Notes: a model not told the origin generated them from the letters alone. DNA of 64,000 nt from an uncultured bacterium (GCA_947493945.1 CANLSR010000012.1:41429-105428); one strand, 5' to 3'. Counted from the stretch's first letter, positions 15,874 through 25,671 are shown. Translations and numbers: made by a program.

Positions 15874-17148
15874 ATGATCGACCTCGACCTCCTCCGCGAC
15901 GACCCCGACCGCGTCCGCCAGTCGATGGAGGCCAAGCGGATCGGCGACCCGGCGACCGTCGACCGCGCGCTCGACCTGGACCGCCAGCGGCGCCGGGCGG
16001 TGACGGCGTTGAACGACCTCCAGCGCCGGCAGGGCGAGCTGGGCCGCGAGATCGGGCCGCTGATGAAGGCGGGCCAGCGGGACCAGGCCGCGCCGCTCGT
16101 CGAGCAGTCGAACGCCGTCAAAGCCCAGGTCAAAGAGCACGAGGAGACGGTCCGCCAGCTGGACGCGGACCTACGGGCGGCGATGCTGGAGATCCCCAAC
16201 ACGCTCCACCCCAGCGTGCCCGTCGGCGGCGAGGACGCCAACCGGATTGAGCACGAGTGGGGCGCCAAGCCCACGTTCGACTTCGAGCCGCTCCCCCACT
16301 GGGAGATCGCCGAGCGGCACGGGCTGGTGGACTTCGAGCGCGGCGCCAAGGTCACCGGCGCCGGCTTCCCGTTTTACATGGGCAAGGGCGCCCGGCTGCA
16401 ACGCGCGCTGATCGGCTTGTTTTTGGATCTGGCGGGCGAGGCGGGCTACACCGAAGTCGAGGCGCCGATCCTAGTCAACGAGGCGTCGGGGATCGGCACG
16501 GGCCAGCTCCCCGACAAGGAGGGCCAGATGTACCACGTCACCGGCGACGACCTCTACCTCGTGCCCACCGCCGAGGTGCCGCTCACCAACCTCCACCGCG
16601 ACGAGACCCTGGACGCCGGCTCGCTCCCGGTCCTGTACTGCGGCTACACGCCGTGCTTCCGCCGCGAGGCCGGCAGCTACGGCAAGGACGTGCGCGGGCT
16701 CAACCGGCTCCACCAGTTCGACAAGGTGGAGCTGGTCCGGTTCGTGCGGCCGGAGGAGAGCTACGAGCACCTGGAGGCGCTGCTGGCGGACGCCGAGCGC
16801 GCGGTCGAGGCGCTGGGGCTCCCCTACCGCCGGCTCACCTTGGCGTCCGGTGACCTGGGCGTGACCCAGGCCAAGACCTACGACCTGGAGGTCTGGAGCG
16901 CCGGGCAGCAGCGGTGGCTGGAGGTCTCGTCGGTGTCCAACTTCGAGGCGTTCCAGGCGCGGCGCGCCAACGTCCGGTTCCGGCCCGAGGAGGGCGCCAA
17001 GCCCGAGTTCGTCCACACCCTGAACGGCTCCGGCCTGGCGCTGCCGCGCATCGTGGCGGCGCTCTTGGAGAACGGCCAGCAGGCCGACGGCTCGGTCGTG
17101 CTCCCGCCCCGGCTGGCCCAGGCCGCCGGCTTCGACCGGATCGGCTAG
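15874..17148 (+). CDS. serS: Seryl-tRNA synthetase
   Basis: This 424-residue class II synthetase charges tRNA-Ser (and tRNA-Sec where present). The N-terminal coiled-coil arm (about residues 25-105, RQRRRAVTALNDLQRRQGELGREI) grips the tRNA. Motif 2 is FRREAGSYGKDVRGLNRLHQF. The active-site run SGDLGVTQAKTYDLEVW and motif 3 NGSGLALPRIVAALLEN are intact. ATG at 15874 is the start because MIDLDLLRDDPDRVRQSM is the conserved SerRS beginning and a TAGCTTTC element lies just upstream. Length is normal for the family. Confidence 0.97.
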   Translation: MIDLDLLRDDPDRVRQSMEAKRIGDPATVDRALDLDRQRRRAVTALNDLQRRQGELGREIGPLMKAGQRDQAAPLVEQSNAVKAQVKEHEETVRQLDADLRAAMLEIPNTLHPSVPVGGEDANRIEHEWGAKPTFDFEPLPHWEIAERHGLVDFERGAKVTGAGFPFYMGKGARLQRALIGLFLDLAGEAGYTEVEAPILVNEASGIGTGQLPDKEGQMYHVTGDDLYLVPTAEVPLTNLHRDETLDAGSLPVLYCGYTPCFRREAGSYGKDVRGLNRLHQFDKVELVRFVRPEESYEHLEALLADAERAVEALGLPYRRLTLASGDLGVTQAKTYDLEVWSAGQQRWLEVSSVSNFEAFQARRANVRFRPEEGAKPEFVHTLNGSGLALPRIVAALLENGQQADGSVVLPPRLAQAAGFDRIG

Positions 17149-17933
17149 CCACGGCGACCGCCAGCGGGACGCCTCGCTTGCCCGTACGGTGTCGAGGCCC
17201 GGGTCCCCGCCGCGCGCGCGCCGCGCCGGCTGGCGGCGGTGCTCGGCGGTGGGACGTGGGTGAGTCCCCGCGGCGGGCCACGTATGGCGGGGCTCCAGAC
17301 CGGCCGCGCCGTCCGGCAGCCAGCGGTCCCGCTTTGCCGCCCCCTTTCGAGCGGGCTGCCAGGCCGCACCGCTGGCGATGCGCGCCTCATCGCCTTTGCG
17401 GAGCGGGCCGCCAGCCGGAGGGCCGGGCGCCGTAGCTCCTCAGCTGGGAGGCCGCTGTGTTCGGCGTGTTTAGGAGTTCTGGCGCCAGCGCGGAGAAAAA
17501 TTATGACTCAGGATTTTCCTGACTACCCGCGGCCGCGGCCTCCGCTTTCCTCGCTTGACACGTCCGGCAGTGCGGCGGCGGATATTCGCTGATTGGTGTC
17601 CAGTGTGGGACCTGAGAGGCTGCTCGCCCCGAAATCGAGGCCCGCCCGCAATCCTCGGCCTGGCTCGTTGGGGGCCGCGAGCTCCCGCGCCGCCCGTTCC
17701 CTGTTCAACCAATGACCGTTTACCTGTTTAGACAGGAACACTTACGCACCCGCAAACGGAGTAGATCGATTGAAGAATTGGGGAGAGGACACTATTATGA
17801 AGGACCGACCAACCTCTGAGCGGGCTCACAGCCGCTGCCCACCGTCACCCCCGACGCCGGGTTCGCGGACGCTCTTGTGAAACGGGCCGACCGTCAGAGG
17901 CCACCATCCGGCTCCCCAACCCAACCTCCTGGC
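17149..17933. other. 785-bp non-coding region before the subtilase
   Basis: No convincing gene is present; the short frames here have no recognisable domain. The first 300 bases are GC-rich with several GCTGGCGG / CCGCCAGC half-elements (for example near 17163, 17217 and 17410). From about 17480 the sequence becomes patchily AT-richer. A CCTGTTTAGACAGG hairpin is near 17724, and a sigma70-like promoter is at 17770-17798. The length suggests a regulated leader or a small RNA, but no known RNA family is recognised. Confidence 0.4.
17770..17798 (+). promoter_or_regulatory. Sigma70-like promoter for the subtilase
   Basis: TTGAAG (17770-17775) and TATTAT (17793-17798) are separated by exactly 17 bases in an AT-rich patch about 135 nt before the chosen ATG. 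This matches the general bacterial -35/-10 pattern better than the TAnnTT(T/G) element seen elsewhere in the window. Confidence 0.45.
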
Positions 17934-20900
17934 ATGAGACCTTCCGCTACGCCCCGATGGGCGGCCTTTATAGCCCTCGCCCTCACCCTCCTCTTAATAT
18001 CCCCCTCTGGCCACGCGCAGTCGCAGGCCACCTTGAGCCCGCAGGCTGAAGCGGCCCAGAAGGCCGCCGTCGCGGGCCAGATCCACGTCAAGCTGACGCC
18101 CCAGGCACAGCAGCAGGTCGCCCTCCGCCGATCGGGCACGACGACGTCCGCCACCGTCCCGGGCCTGAGCCAGCTCAACGCCCAGTACGGGGCGACGACG
18201 ATGCGGCGGCTCTTCCGCCCCGCTGGCCGTCACGAGGCCCGCCACGCGCAGTGGGGGCTCGACCGCTGGTACGTGGTCGACTTTAACGGGCCAGTCGACC
18301 CCCAGACCGCGGTGGCCGCCTACTCGGCGAACCCCGACGTCGAGGTCGCCGAGCGCAAGCTCGAGAAGCAGCTCCTCGGCGTGCGCCGCACGCTTGAGGA
18401 CCCGCCCGACGACCCGCTCTACCAGTACCAGTGGCACTACGACAACGACGGCACGCTGACGGACTACGCCATCGCCGACGCCGACATTGACGCCCCGGAG
18501 GCGTGGGCGCTGGAGACGGGGATGCCCGACGTGGTCGTCCAGATCATCGACTCGGGGATCGACTCCGACCACCCCGACATCGTCGACAACCTCTGGGTCA
18601 ACGAGGGCGAGGACGCCAACGGCAACGGGGTGTTCGACAACTTCCCCGCCGCCGACGGCGGCGACCTCAACGGCGTCGACGACGACAACAACGGCTTCGT
18701 CGACGACATCATCGGCTACAACCACGCCGACGACGTCTCGGTCCCGGAGGCCATCACCTCCGGCAGCCACGGCACGCACACGGCCGGCACGGTCGCCGCG
18801 CGCACCAACAACGGCACCGGCGTCGCAGGCGTGGCCGGCGGCGACGGCACGCCCAACAGCGGCGCCCGCCTGATGATCTCCCAGACGTTCGGGAACGTCG
18901 ACATCGACGGCTTCGCCGAGGCGACGGTCTACGCCGCCGACAACGGGGCCGTGATCTCGAGCAACAGCTGGGGCTACACCCAGCCCGGTGCGTTCGAGCA
19001 GTCCGTGCTCGACGCCATCGACTACTTCACCGCCAACGCGGGCGGCGACGACGCCCCGGTCGACGGGGGCCTGTACGTGGCCGCGGCCGGCAACTCCGGC
19101 TCTGACCAGGAGTGGTACCCCGGCTTCTACGAGCCCTCGCTGGCGGTCTCGTCGCTGGGCATCGCGTTCCAGCGGTCGCTCTTCAACCCGACCGCGTCGT
19201 CCAACTTCGGGACCTGGGTGGACGTCGCCGGCCCCGGCGGCGACTTCTTCACCAACGGCGACGCCCTCGAAGGCGTCGTGAGCACCGTGGTCGCGGGCGA
19301 CGGCGGGTTCCAAGGCGACCCCAACTACGACTCCTACCAGGGCACCTCGATGGCGACCCCCCACGTGGCCGGCATCGCCGCGCTCGTGGCGTCCTACGAG
19401 TTCCGCCAGGGCAACACGCTGTCGCAGGCCCAGCTCCGGGCGCGCGTCGCCAGCCCGACGACGACCAAGGAGATCGACGAGTACAACCCCGGCTACGAGG
19501 GCCAGCTCGGCGTCGGCCTGGCGAGCGCCTTCCTAGCCATCACCAATCCCGACGCCGACGGCACCCCGCCGGACGCCATCACCGACCTCTCGGTCGATGA
19601 CATCATCGGCAACGCCGTCGAGCTGTCGTTCACGGTGCCCGAGGACTCCGAGGCCCCGGCCCCGGACCCCGATCCCGACCCCGACGGCGTGGGGCTCATG
19701 CGCGTGACGGGCCTCGAGCTCCGCTACAGCACCGAGCCGATCACCGACGACAACTTCGACGACGCCTTCCTGGCCGAGCTCGAGCTCGACGGCCCGCCCG
19801 TGGCGGGCGAGGAGATCGAGGTGATCATCGAGAACCTCTCGTACAACGAGACCTACTACTTCGCCGTCAAGTCGACCGACCGGTTCGGCAACGTGAGCGC
19901 GATCTCGAACGTGGTCTCGGCCACGACCGGAGGCGCGCCGTTCTCCGTCGAGCCGACCGCGTTCGACATCGAGCTCGAGTCCGGTGACGAGACCTCGCGC
20001 GAGCTGACGATCTCCAACGAGAGCGCCCGCAACATCGAGTTCGACATCGAGATCGTGGGCAGCGCGTCGGTGGAAGTCGACTTTATCCCGCCGGGCCTGA
20101 CGGGCGACAAGCTGATCCAGTGGAACCTCGCCAACGAGCGGGCCTGGGCCGGCGACTACCCCCGAGGCACGGAGGCCGACAGTCCGTACGAGGTCGACCC
20201 CCGTGGGACGCAGGCGACCCCCCGGTTGTCGGCCGACCGGCCGCAGCCGTTCGCGGCTCTGAGCAACATCCCGGCCGCGTCGTACAACCTGTTCTTCCAG
20301 GAAGAGGGGTACGGCACGTTCGACCTCGGGACCCCGGGCGACTGGGACCTCCTCAACGGGTCGACGCCGGAGATCTTCGCCGCCGACTACGTCCGCGGCG
20401 TCGACGACCGGATCTTCGCCTACCGCCGTCCCGCCAACGTGTTCGGCAGCATCGACGCCAACACGGGCGAGTTCACCGACATCGGTGACGGGTGGGACCA
20501 GGCCGGATTCCCGCTCGACCTCACGGGCGACCTCACGACGGGCGACCTCTACGCGTGGACGTCCGAGAACGAGGTGTACCGGGTCGACCGGTTCACCGGC
20601 GAGAGCGAGCTCGTTGTCGCGGTGCCGGACGGCGTCGGCGTCAACGCGGTCACCATCGACGACCAGGGGGTCATGTACGGCCTCGACGTGCTCGCTGACG
20701 AGATCGTCACGATCGACATCGAGACCGGCGACGTCGAGGTGGTCGGGCCCATCGGGTACGACGCCAACTTTGTCCAAGGGATGGACTTCGACCCGACCTC
20801 GGGCCGGATCTACCTCTCGGCCTACAACGTCGGCGCCCCGTTCGGCGAGCGCGCTGAGCTCCGGATCGCCAGCCGCGAGGACGGGAACACCGTGCTCGTC

Positions 20901-23711
20901 GGCAAGATCAACGGCGACGGCTACGGCGAGTACTCGTTCCTCGCGGTCCCCGGCGAAGGGTTCGTCACCACGAACCTGATCGGGGTCACGCTGCGGCCGG
21001 GCCGGAGCGTCGACGTCGACGTCACGTTCAACGCCGAGCTCCTGCTGGCGGGCGTGTACAACGCGGCGATCCGTGTGGCGGCCAACGGCCTGCCCGGCGA
21101 TCCCGCCGTCGACGTGCCGATCCAGCTCACCGTCACCGGCGATCCCATCGCCGGCGTGGAGCCGGACTCGCTCGACTTTGGCGACGTGTTCCTCAACGAC
21201 ACCGAGACCCGCTCGTTCACCGTCTCCAACACCGGCGTCGATGACCTCGAGGTCACCGGCATCACGGTCGACGACGACGCGTTCGAGGTCGTGGGCACGC
21301 TCGATGGGGAGACCAGCTTCTCGCTGGAGCCCAACGAGAGCCAGACCGTGGCCGTCGAGTTCAACCCGACGGAGCTTGGCGAGCAGACGGCCACCGTGAC
21401 GGTGGCCACCAACGACCCCGCCAACGCGAACCTCACCGTAGAGCTGGTCGGTGTCGGCATCCCGGCCCCGGAGATCGCCGTCGACCCGACGGAGTTCGAC
21501 CTCCAGGCGTTCTCGGGTCAGACCTACACCCGGACGTTCGAGATCTCGAACACCGGGGGTAGCCCGCTGACCTACATGATCACCGAGCAGGCCGAGGCCC
21601 CGCTCGCCGTCGAGCCCGTCACCCTCTTTAGTGAGGACTTCGAGGACGGATTCCCCGAGGACTGGGTGGTGGCCACCGACGGCGACCCCGCGGTCACGTG
21701 GCAGCTCGCGAGCGACACCAACCGGCCCACGGACCCGAACTACGCCAGCAGCGGCAACGCGGCCATGGCGGACAGTGACGGCCCCCAGGGCCCTGGTGAC
21801 CCGGCGTACGACACCCAGATGTGGACGCCGGAGCTCACGCTCGACGGGGACGACTACACCCTCGACTACACGGTCAACTTCAACGCGTTCTTGTCCAACA
21901 ACTTCCTCGACGTCGACATCACGACCGACGGCGGTGAGACCTGGACGACCATGATCCAGTACGACGAGGACACGTGCGCCGGGAGCTGCTTCGGCACCCC
22001 CAGCGGCGTGGCCGAGTCGATCCCGCTCGACGGGTTCGTCGGTGAGGACGAGTCCTTCCGCGTCCGGTGGCACTACTACACCACCAACGACGACGGCTGG
22101 GACTACTGGGCCGTGGTCGACGACGTCGCCATCGTGCGCAACGTCGAGTGGCTCTCGGTCGCCCCCTCCGTGGGTGAGGTCGCGCCGGGCGAGTCGGACA
22201 CGATCACGCTGACCATCGACGCCGACTTGCCCGAGGGCGAGTACAGCGCGACGCTGCTGGTCACCTCGAACGACCCGACCTCCGCAGGCGAGTTCGTCGA
22301 GATCGACCTCACGGTCATCGAGTCGATCTCGGTCGACCCGACGCCGGGCGAGGACGACCAGGAGGTCAACCCCAACGAGGAGTTCCTGGTGCCGATCACG
22401 GTGGCCAGCCTGGACGACCTCGGCGTGGAGTCCTACCAGTTCACGCTCTCGTTCGACGAGGACCTGCTGGAGCCGCTCGGGATCGTGACCGACGGCACGC
22501 TGAGCGAGGGGACGTCCTCCTCGGTCAACACCAGCGTGCCCGGCGAGATCACCGTGGCCGTCGCCGAAGGCGCGGACGCGTCGACCGCCAGCGCGAGCCC
22601 GGTCCTGTTCACCATCGAGCCGATGGACATCGAGGGGGACGACCCCGTCCTGGTCTACGTCTCGTTCCGTGCCAAGGAGATGTTGGGTGAGACCGACCTC
22701 ACGTTCGACTCCTTCCAGTTCAACGAGGGCGAGCCCCCGGTGACTGGCGGCGTCGGCAGCGTGGCCGTGGTCCCGCTCTACGGCGACGTGTCGCTGAACC
22801 TGGAGATCTCCAGCTTCGACGCCTCCCTCGTGCTCGACGCGGTCGTCGGCGCGGTGGACCTCAACGACGCCGCGGAGGAAGCGGCCGACGTGAGCGGCAA
22901 CGGCGACATCTCGGCGCTCGACGCCTCGCTCATCCTGCGCTTCGCCGTGGGTGACCTGTCGTGCTTCCCGGTGGAGCCGGACTGCGGCTCGTCGGCTCCG
23001 GCTCTTGCGGCTCGCGCCGTGGCGGGCGGCTCGGGCGAAGGCCTGGCGCTCACCGAGGACTTGGCCTGGGGGACTCCCTCCGCGGCCAAGGCCACGCCGG
23101 GCGTCGACGTGAGCGGTCAGATGAGCGTCCCGCTCGTCTTCAACGGCTCCGGCTCGGTGTACGCCGTCGACCTCGCGGTCGATGTCGACCCGGCCCAGGC
23201 GTCGGTGGCGGCCCTTGAGGCCTCGCTGCCGGCGGGCTGGATCTCGGCCCACCGGGTCGAGGACGGCGTGCTGCGGATCGCCCTCTCGGGGTCGACGCCG
23301 CTGCCGGCCGGTACCGTGGCCTCGGTCACGCTCCAGCGCGTCTCGCCCAACAGCGCGGTCGCGCTGGGCGGCCAGGCCCGCTTCGACGAGGCGTCGCCGC
23401 TCCGGATGGCGTCGATCTCGGCCGAGGAGCTGCCGCTGGCGTTCGCGCTGCGCGGGAACTACCCGAACCCGACGACGGGCGCGGGGACGATCTCGCTGGA
23501 CCTCCCCGAGGACGCCGCCGTCCGGATGGAGCTCTACGACGCGATCGGCCGCCGGGTGATGACGGTCCAGGAGGACATGACGGCTGGCTCCGGCCAGACG
23601 CTCACGTTCTCCGGTAGCTCGCTCCCGTCCGGCGTCTACGTCTACCGCGTGTTCGCGGAGACGAGCGCGGGCACGGAGACGGCCGCCGGTCGGATGACAA
23701 TCGTCCGGTAG
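17934..23711 (+). CDS. Giant secreted subtilase with cohesin-like, dockerin-like and T9SS sorting domains
   Basis: This protein of about 1925 residues is exported by Sec (MRPSATPRWAAFIALALTLLLISPSGHAQ) and probably leaves through the type IX system. The S8 catalytic triad is Asp206 (IIDSGID), His279 (SHGTHTAGT) and Ser472 (GTSMATPHVAG). It is followed by an FnIII-like domain and a long beta-rich segment. Two HYDIN/ASH-like repeats come next (VEPDSLDFGDVFLND, VDPTEFDLQAFSGQ), then a jelly-roll domain (SEDFEDGFPEDWVV). A cohesin-like module spans about 1470-1605. A dockerin-like pair of F-hand loops follows at about 1616-1680 (GDVSLNLEISSFD, ADVSGNGDISALD). A second cohesin-like stretch and a Por sorting domain (NYPNPTTG..GVYVYRV) end the protein. 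GTG at 17877 is an alternative start that would leave 19 residues ahead of the signal peptide. Confidence 0.88.
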   Translation: MRPSATPRWAAFIALALTLLLISPSGHAQSQATLSPQAEAAQKAAVAGQIHVKLTPQAQQQVALRRSGTTTSATVPGLSQLNAQYGATTMRRLFRPAGRHEARHAQWGLDRWYVVDFNGPVDPQTAVAAYSANPDVEVAERKLEKQLLGVRRTLEDPPDDPLYQYQWHYDNDGTLTDYAIADADIDAPEAWALETGMPDVVVQIIDSGIDSDHPDIVDNLWVNEGEDANGNGVFDNFPAADGGDLNGVDDDNNGFVDDIIGYNHADDVSVPEAITSGSHGTHTAGTVAARTNNGTGVAGVAGGDGTPNSGARLMISQTFGNVDIDGFAEATVYAADNGAVISSNSWGYTQPGAFEQSVLDAIDYFTANAGGDDAPVDGGLYVAAAGNSGSDQEWYPGFYEPSLAVSSLGIAFQRSLFNPTASSNFGTWVDVAGPGGDFFTNGDALEGVVSTVVAGDGGFQGDPNYDSYQGTSMATPHVAGIAALVASYEFRQGNTLSQAQLRARVASPTTTKEIDEYNPGYEGQLGVGLASAFLAITNPDADGTPPDAITDLSVDDIIGNAVELSFTVPEDSEAPAPDPDPDPDGVGLMRVTGLELRYSTEPITDDNFDDAFLAELELDGPPVAGEEIEVIIENLSYNETYYFAVKSTDRFGNVSAISNVVSATTGGAPFSVEPTAFDIELESGDETSRELTISNESARNIEFDIEIVGSASVEVDFIPPGLTGDKLIQWNLANERAWAGDYPRGTEADSPYEVDPRGTQATPRLSADRPQPFAALSNIPAASYNLFFQEEGYGTFDLGTPGDWDLLNGSTPEIFAADYVRGVDDRIFAYRRPANVFGSIDANTGEFTDIGDGWDQAGFPLDLTGDLTTGDLYAWTSENEVYRVDRFTGESELVVAVPDGVGVNAVTIDDQGVMYGLDVLADEIVTIDIETGDVEVVGPIGYDANFVQGMDFDPTSGRIYLSAYNVGAPFGERAELRIASREDGNTVLVGKINGDGYGEYSFLAVPGEGFVTTNLIGVTLRPGRSVDVDVTFNAELLLAGVYNAAIRVAANGLPGDPAVDVPIQLTVTGDPIAGVEPDSLDFGDVFLNDTETRSFTVSNTGVDDLEVTGITVDDDAFEVVGTLDGETSFSLEPNESQTVAVEFNPTELGEQTATVTVATNDPANANLTVELVGVGIPAPEIAVDPTEFDLQAFSGQTYTRTFEISNTGGSPLTYMITEQAEAPLAVEPVTLFSEDFEDGFPEDWVVATDGDPAVTWQLASDTNRPTDPNYASSGNAAMADSDGPQGPGDPAYDTQMWTPELTLDGDDYTLDYTVNFNAFLSNNFLDVDITTDGGETWTTMIQYDEDTCAGSCFGTPSGVAESIPLDGFVGEDESFRVRWHYYTTNDDGWDYWAVVDDVAIVRNVEWLSVAPSVGEVAPGESDTITLTIDADLPEGEYSATLLVTSNDPTSAGEFVEIDLTVIESISVDPTPGEDDQEVNPNEEFLVPITVASLDDLGVESYQFTLSFDEDLLEPLGIVTDGTLSEGTSSSVNTSVPGEITVAVAEGADASTASASPVLFTIEPMDIEGDDPVLVYVSFRAKEMLGETDLTFDSFQFNEGEPPVTGGVGSVAVVPLYGDVSLNLEISSFDASLVLDAVVGAVDLNDAAEEAADVSGNGDISALDASLILRFAVGDLSCFPVEPDCGSSAPALAARAVAGGSGEGLALTEDLAWGTPSAAKATPGVDVSGQMSVPLVFNGSGSVYAVDLAVDVDPAQASVAALEASLPAGWISAHRVEDGVLRIALSGSTPLPAGTVASVTLQRVSPNSAVALGGQARFDEASPLRMASISAEELPLAFALRGNYPNPTTGAGTISLDLPEDAAVRMELYDAIGRRVMTVQEDMTAGSGQTLTFSGSSLPSGVYVYRVFAETSAGTETAAGRMTIVR

Positions 23712-23814
23712 CGCCGGCGACCTCCCTCCCTGAGGGACTCCCTGTCGGGGCGTGCAGCGATCCTCGTTGCACGCCCCGACTCTCGTTTGCCCCCTTTGGC
23801 GGGTCGCCATCCCC

Positions 23815-23822
23815 TAGGTTGG
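23815..23822 (+). promoter_or_regulatory. -7-like promoter element
   Basis: TAGGTTGG lies 30 nt before the ATG of the cohesin-like protein gene, so this gene can be transcribed apart from the subtilase. Confidence 0.45.
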
Positions 23823-23852
23823 CCCCGGCCCGTTCCACCACCACTCCCCGTT

Positions 23853-25235
23853 ATGCGTGTTCTCCTCCTTGCCCTCCTGGCGCTCGCCGCCAGCGCGACC
23901 GCCGCCGCCCAGGACCCCATCCCGATCTCACTGCCTGACACTCTTATCTATGTTGAGCCTGGAGACGTTGCGACAACCTCCATTAGCATACCCGTCTTTA
24001 TCGGAACTGACGTGACGGGTCGGGGCATTCAATCTGCAGACATCGAGATCGGGTTTGACCCAGCAGTGATATCGCTGACTTCCGCTGTAAGGGGAAGCTT
24101 AGTTCCTAGCAGTTGCCTAATCGACGACAACGCAACTTCAGGACAGATCGATGTTGGCGTAGTGTGCAGATCCACTGGAGGACCCGGCACGTTCGTCATC
24201 CTTCAAGGCACGCTCGTCTCACAGGGCGCGACTGCTCTCACATTTCTCGATGACAGCCCGTTCAACGAGGGCCGGGTCCCTGCCGAGGTTTCTAACGGCA
24301 GTCTCACAATCGTAACCGACCCCAACCCTAACCTCGGCGCCATCGGCGACCAGACGATGGAAGAGGACGGGACCGAAATCGTCCAGTTCACGCTGAGCGA
24401 CCAGGACACGCCACTGGAGGCCATCACCGTCACGGCCGCCAGCGGGTCGACGGCCGTGGTGCCCGACGACGGGCTGGCGGTCGGCCTGTGCGAGGGCGAG
24501 GACGCGACGAGCCCGTGCCGGACGCTGACGATCTCGCCCGCGCCGGACGCCAGCGGCACCACCACGATCACGCTCACCGCCGACGACAACGACGACGCGC
24601 GAGGAGACAACACCTCGACCAGCTTCTCGCTCACCGTCACGCCCGTCAACGACGCGCCCAGAGTCGCGAACGCGGTCGGGGACCAGGCGGCGCCGGCCGG
24701 GAGCGACCCCATCGAGATCGACCTGGCCGACGTGTTCACCGACATCGACGACGACGACGCGTCGCTCCAGTACGCCGCGCAGTCGAGCGACACCGAGACG
24801 GCCACGGTCACGGTCAGCGGGTCCGTCGCCTCGGTCACGCCCGTCCGTATGGGCACGGCCACCGTGACGCTCCAGGCCACCGACGGCGGCGGCCTGACGG
24901 GCGAGACCACGTTCGTGCTGGCGGTGGGCTTCGGCGTGGCCACCGACCCCGACGCGCCGGCCGTGTTCGCCACGCACGGCAGCGCCCCCAACCCCGCCAC
25001 CTCGACGGCCCACATCCTGGTGGACCTCCCGACGGCCTCCGAGGTCCAGGTGGAGATGTACGACACCGTGGGGCGGCGCGTGCTCGACGTGAGCAGCCGG
25101 CTCGCCGCCGGCGTGGGCCTCCGGGTGCCGCTCCAGCTCGGCGCCCTCCCGGCGGGCGTCTACGTGTACCGCGTCACCGCCCAGCTCGGCGGGAGCCCCC
25201 AGTCTGCCGCCGGCCGCGTGGTGGTGGCCCGCTAG
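23853..25235 (+). CDS. Secreted cohesin-like protein with T9SS sorting domain
   Basis: This 460-residue protein has a signal peptide (MRVLLLALLALAASATAAAQ). Residues about 30-155 resemble a cohesin domain: VEPGDVATTSISIPVFI, then GIQSADIEIGFDPAVISL, then GPGTFVILQGTLVSQGATALTF. Two cadherin/Ig-like repeats follow (GAIGDQTMEEDGTEIVQFTLSD and AVGDQAAPAGSDPIEIDLADVF types). The end is a Por sorting domain (HGSAPNPATSTAHILVDLP..GVYVYRVTAQL). The cohesin-coding DNA is about 54% GC, against about 78% in the following domain, so the module looks imported. It lies directly downstream of a protease bearing a dockerin-like module, suggesting that the two bind each other on the cell surface. Confidence 0.8.
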   Translation: MRVLLLALLALAASATAAAQDPIPISLPDTLIYVEPGDVATTSISIPVFIGTDVTGRGIQSADIEIGFDPAVISLTSAVRGSLVPSSCLIDDNATSGQIDVGVVCRSTGGPGTFVILQGTLVSQGATALTFLDDSPFNEGRVPAEVSNGSLTIVTDPNPNLGAIGDQTMEEDGTEIVQFTLSDQDTPLEAITVTAASGSTAVVPDDGLAVGLCEGEDATSPCRTLTISPAPDASGTTTITLTADDNDDARGDNTSTSFSLTVTPVNDAPRVANAVGDQAAPAGSDPIEIDLADVFTDIDDDDASLQYAAQSSDTETATVTVSGSVASVTPVRMGTATVTLQATDGGGLTGETTFVLAVGFGVATDPDAPAVFATHGSAPNPATSTAHILVDLPTASEVQVEMYDTVGRRVLDVSSRLAAGVGLRVPLQLGALPAGVYVYRVTAQLGGSPQSAAGRVVVAR

Positions 25236-25582
25236 CCAGCGAGCCTGCAGGTCCGTGGTCCGTAGCGTGGTGGCTGCGGGACCACGCCGCGGGACGTGGA
25301 AGCAGCGACGACTGCGTAGAGGTGGCCACCGGCCCGCCGGCAGGTCACGCGCAGAGCCGCGGACGGGCTCTCCGCCGCGCGGTGCCGGAGCCGACGGGTC
25401 CGCGCCCTGCGTGTTCGGTCGGCACAAGAGCGTTCGGACGGCTCGGCTCCCGCTTCGTCGGCCGCGCACGCGCTGACGACGGTAGGTAGCGCCCGGCCCC
25501 TACCAGCGCGCACGCAGGGCCGCGCGATCTCCGGGGCGGAACGTCTGCCCCCTCCGCGCTACCGACGGGCTCGGCACCAGAC

Positions 25583-25627
25583 AAGAGAGCGCCCGCCCCG
25601 GCACGAAGCCAGAGCGGGCGCTCTCTT
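25583..25627. terminator. Bidirectional hairpin terminator
   Basis: Perfect 14-bp arms, AAGAGAGCGCCCGC (25583-25596) and GCGGGCGCTCTCTT (25614-25627), enclose a 17-base loop. Both outer ends are A/T-enriched, so it could stop transcription from the cohesin-like gene on the plus strand and from pnp on the minus strand. Confidence 0.7.
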
Positions 25628-25635
25628 ACGATCGT

Positions 25636-25664
25636 CCCGCTGGCGGACGGGCTCCGCCAGCGGG
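25636..25664. repeat. GCTGGCGG-family hairpin next to pnp stop
   Basis: Perfect 12-bp arms CCCGCTGGCGGA and TCCGCCAGCGGG surround a 5-base loop (CGGGC), 7 nt past the pnp stop codon. Confidence 0.65.
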
Positions 25665-25671
25665 TCGGCGC

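Larger units (their letters stand above)
25236..25671. other. 436-bp convergent intergenic region
   Basis: No gene is supported. The first 340 bases are GC-rich and unremarkable. Two hairpins at 25583-25627 and 25636-25664, listed separately, lie just before the pnp stop. Confidence 0.5.

Noticed and set aside
17432..17450. TAGCTCCTCAGCTGGGAG looked like a tRNA D-arm
   Set aside because: No acceptor, anticodon or T arm can be folded around it.
17239..17592. A 117-codon frame before the subtilase
   Set aside because: No domain, signal peptide or promoter; composition is that of a random GC-rich frame.
19533..23810. A 1425-codon open frame antisense to the subtilase
   Set aside because: High-GC third positions open the opposite frame; the translation is Arg/Asp/Val-rich with no domain, while the plus strand encodes a full subtilase.
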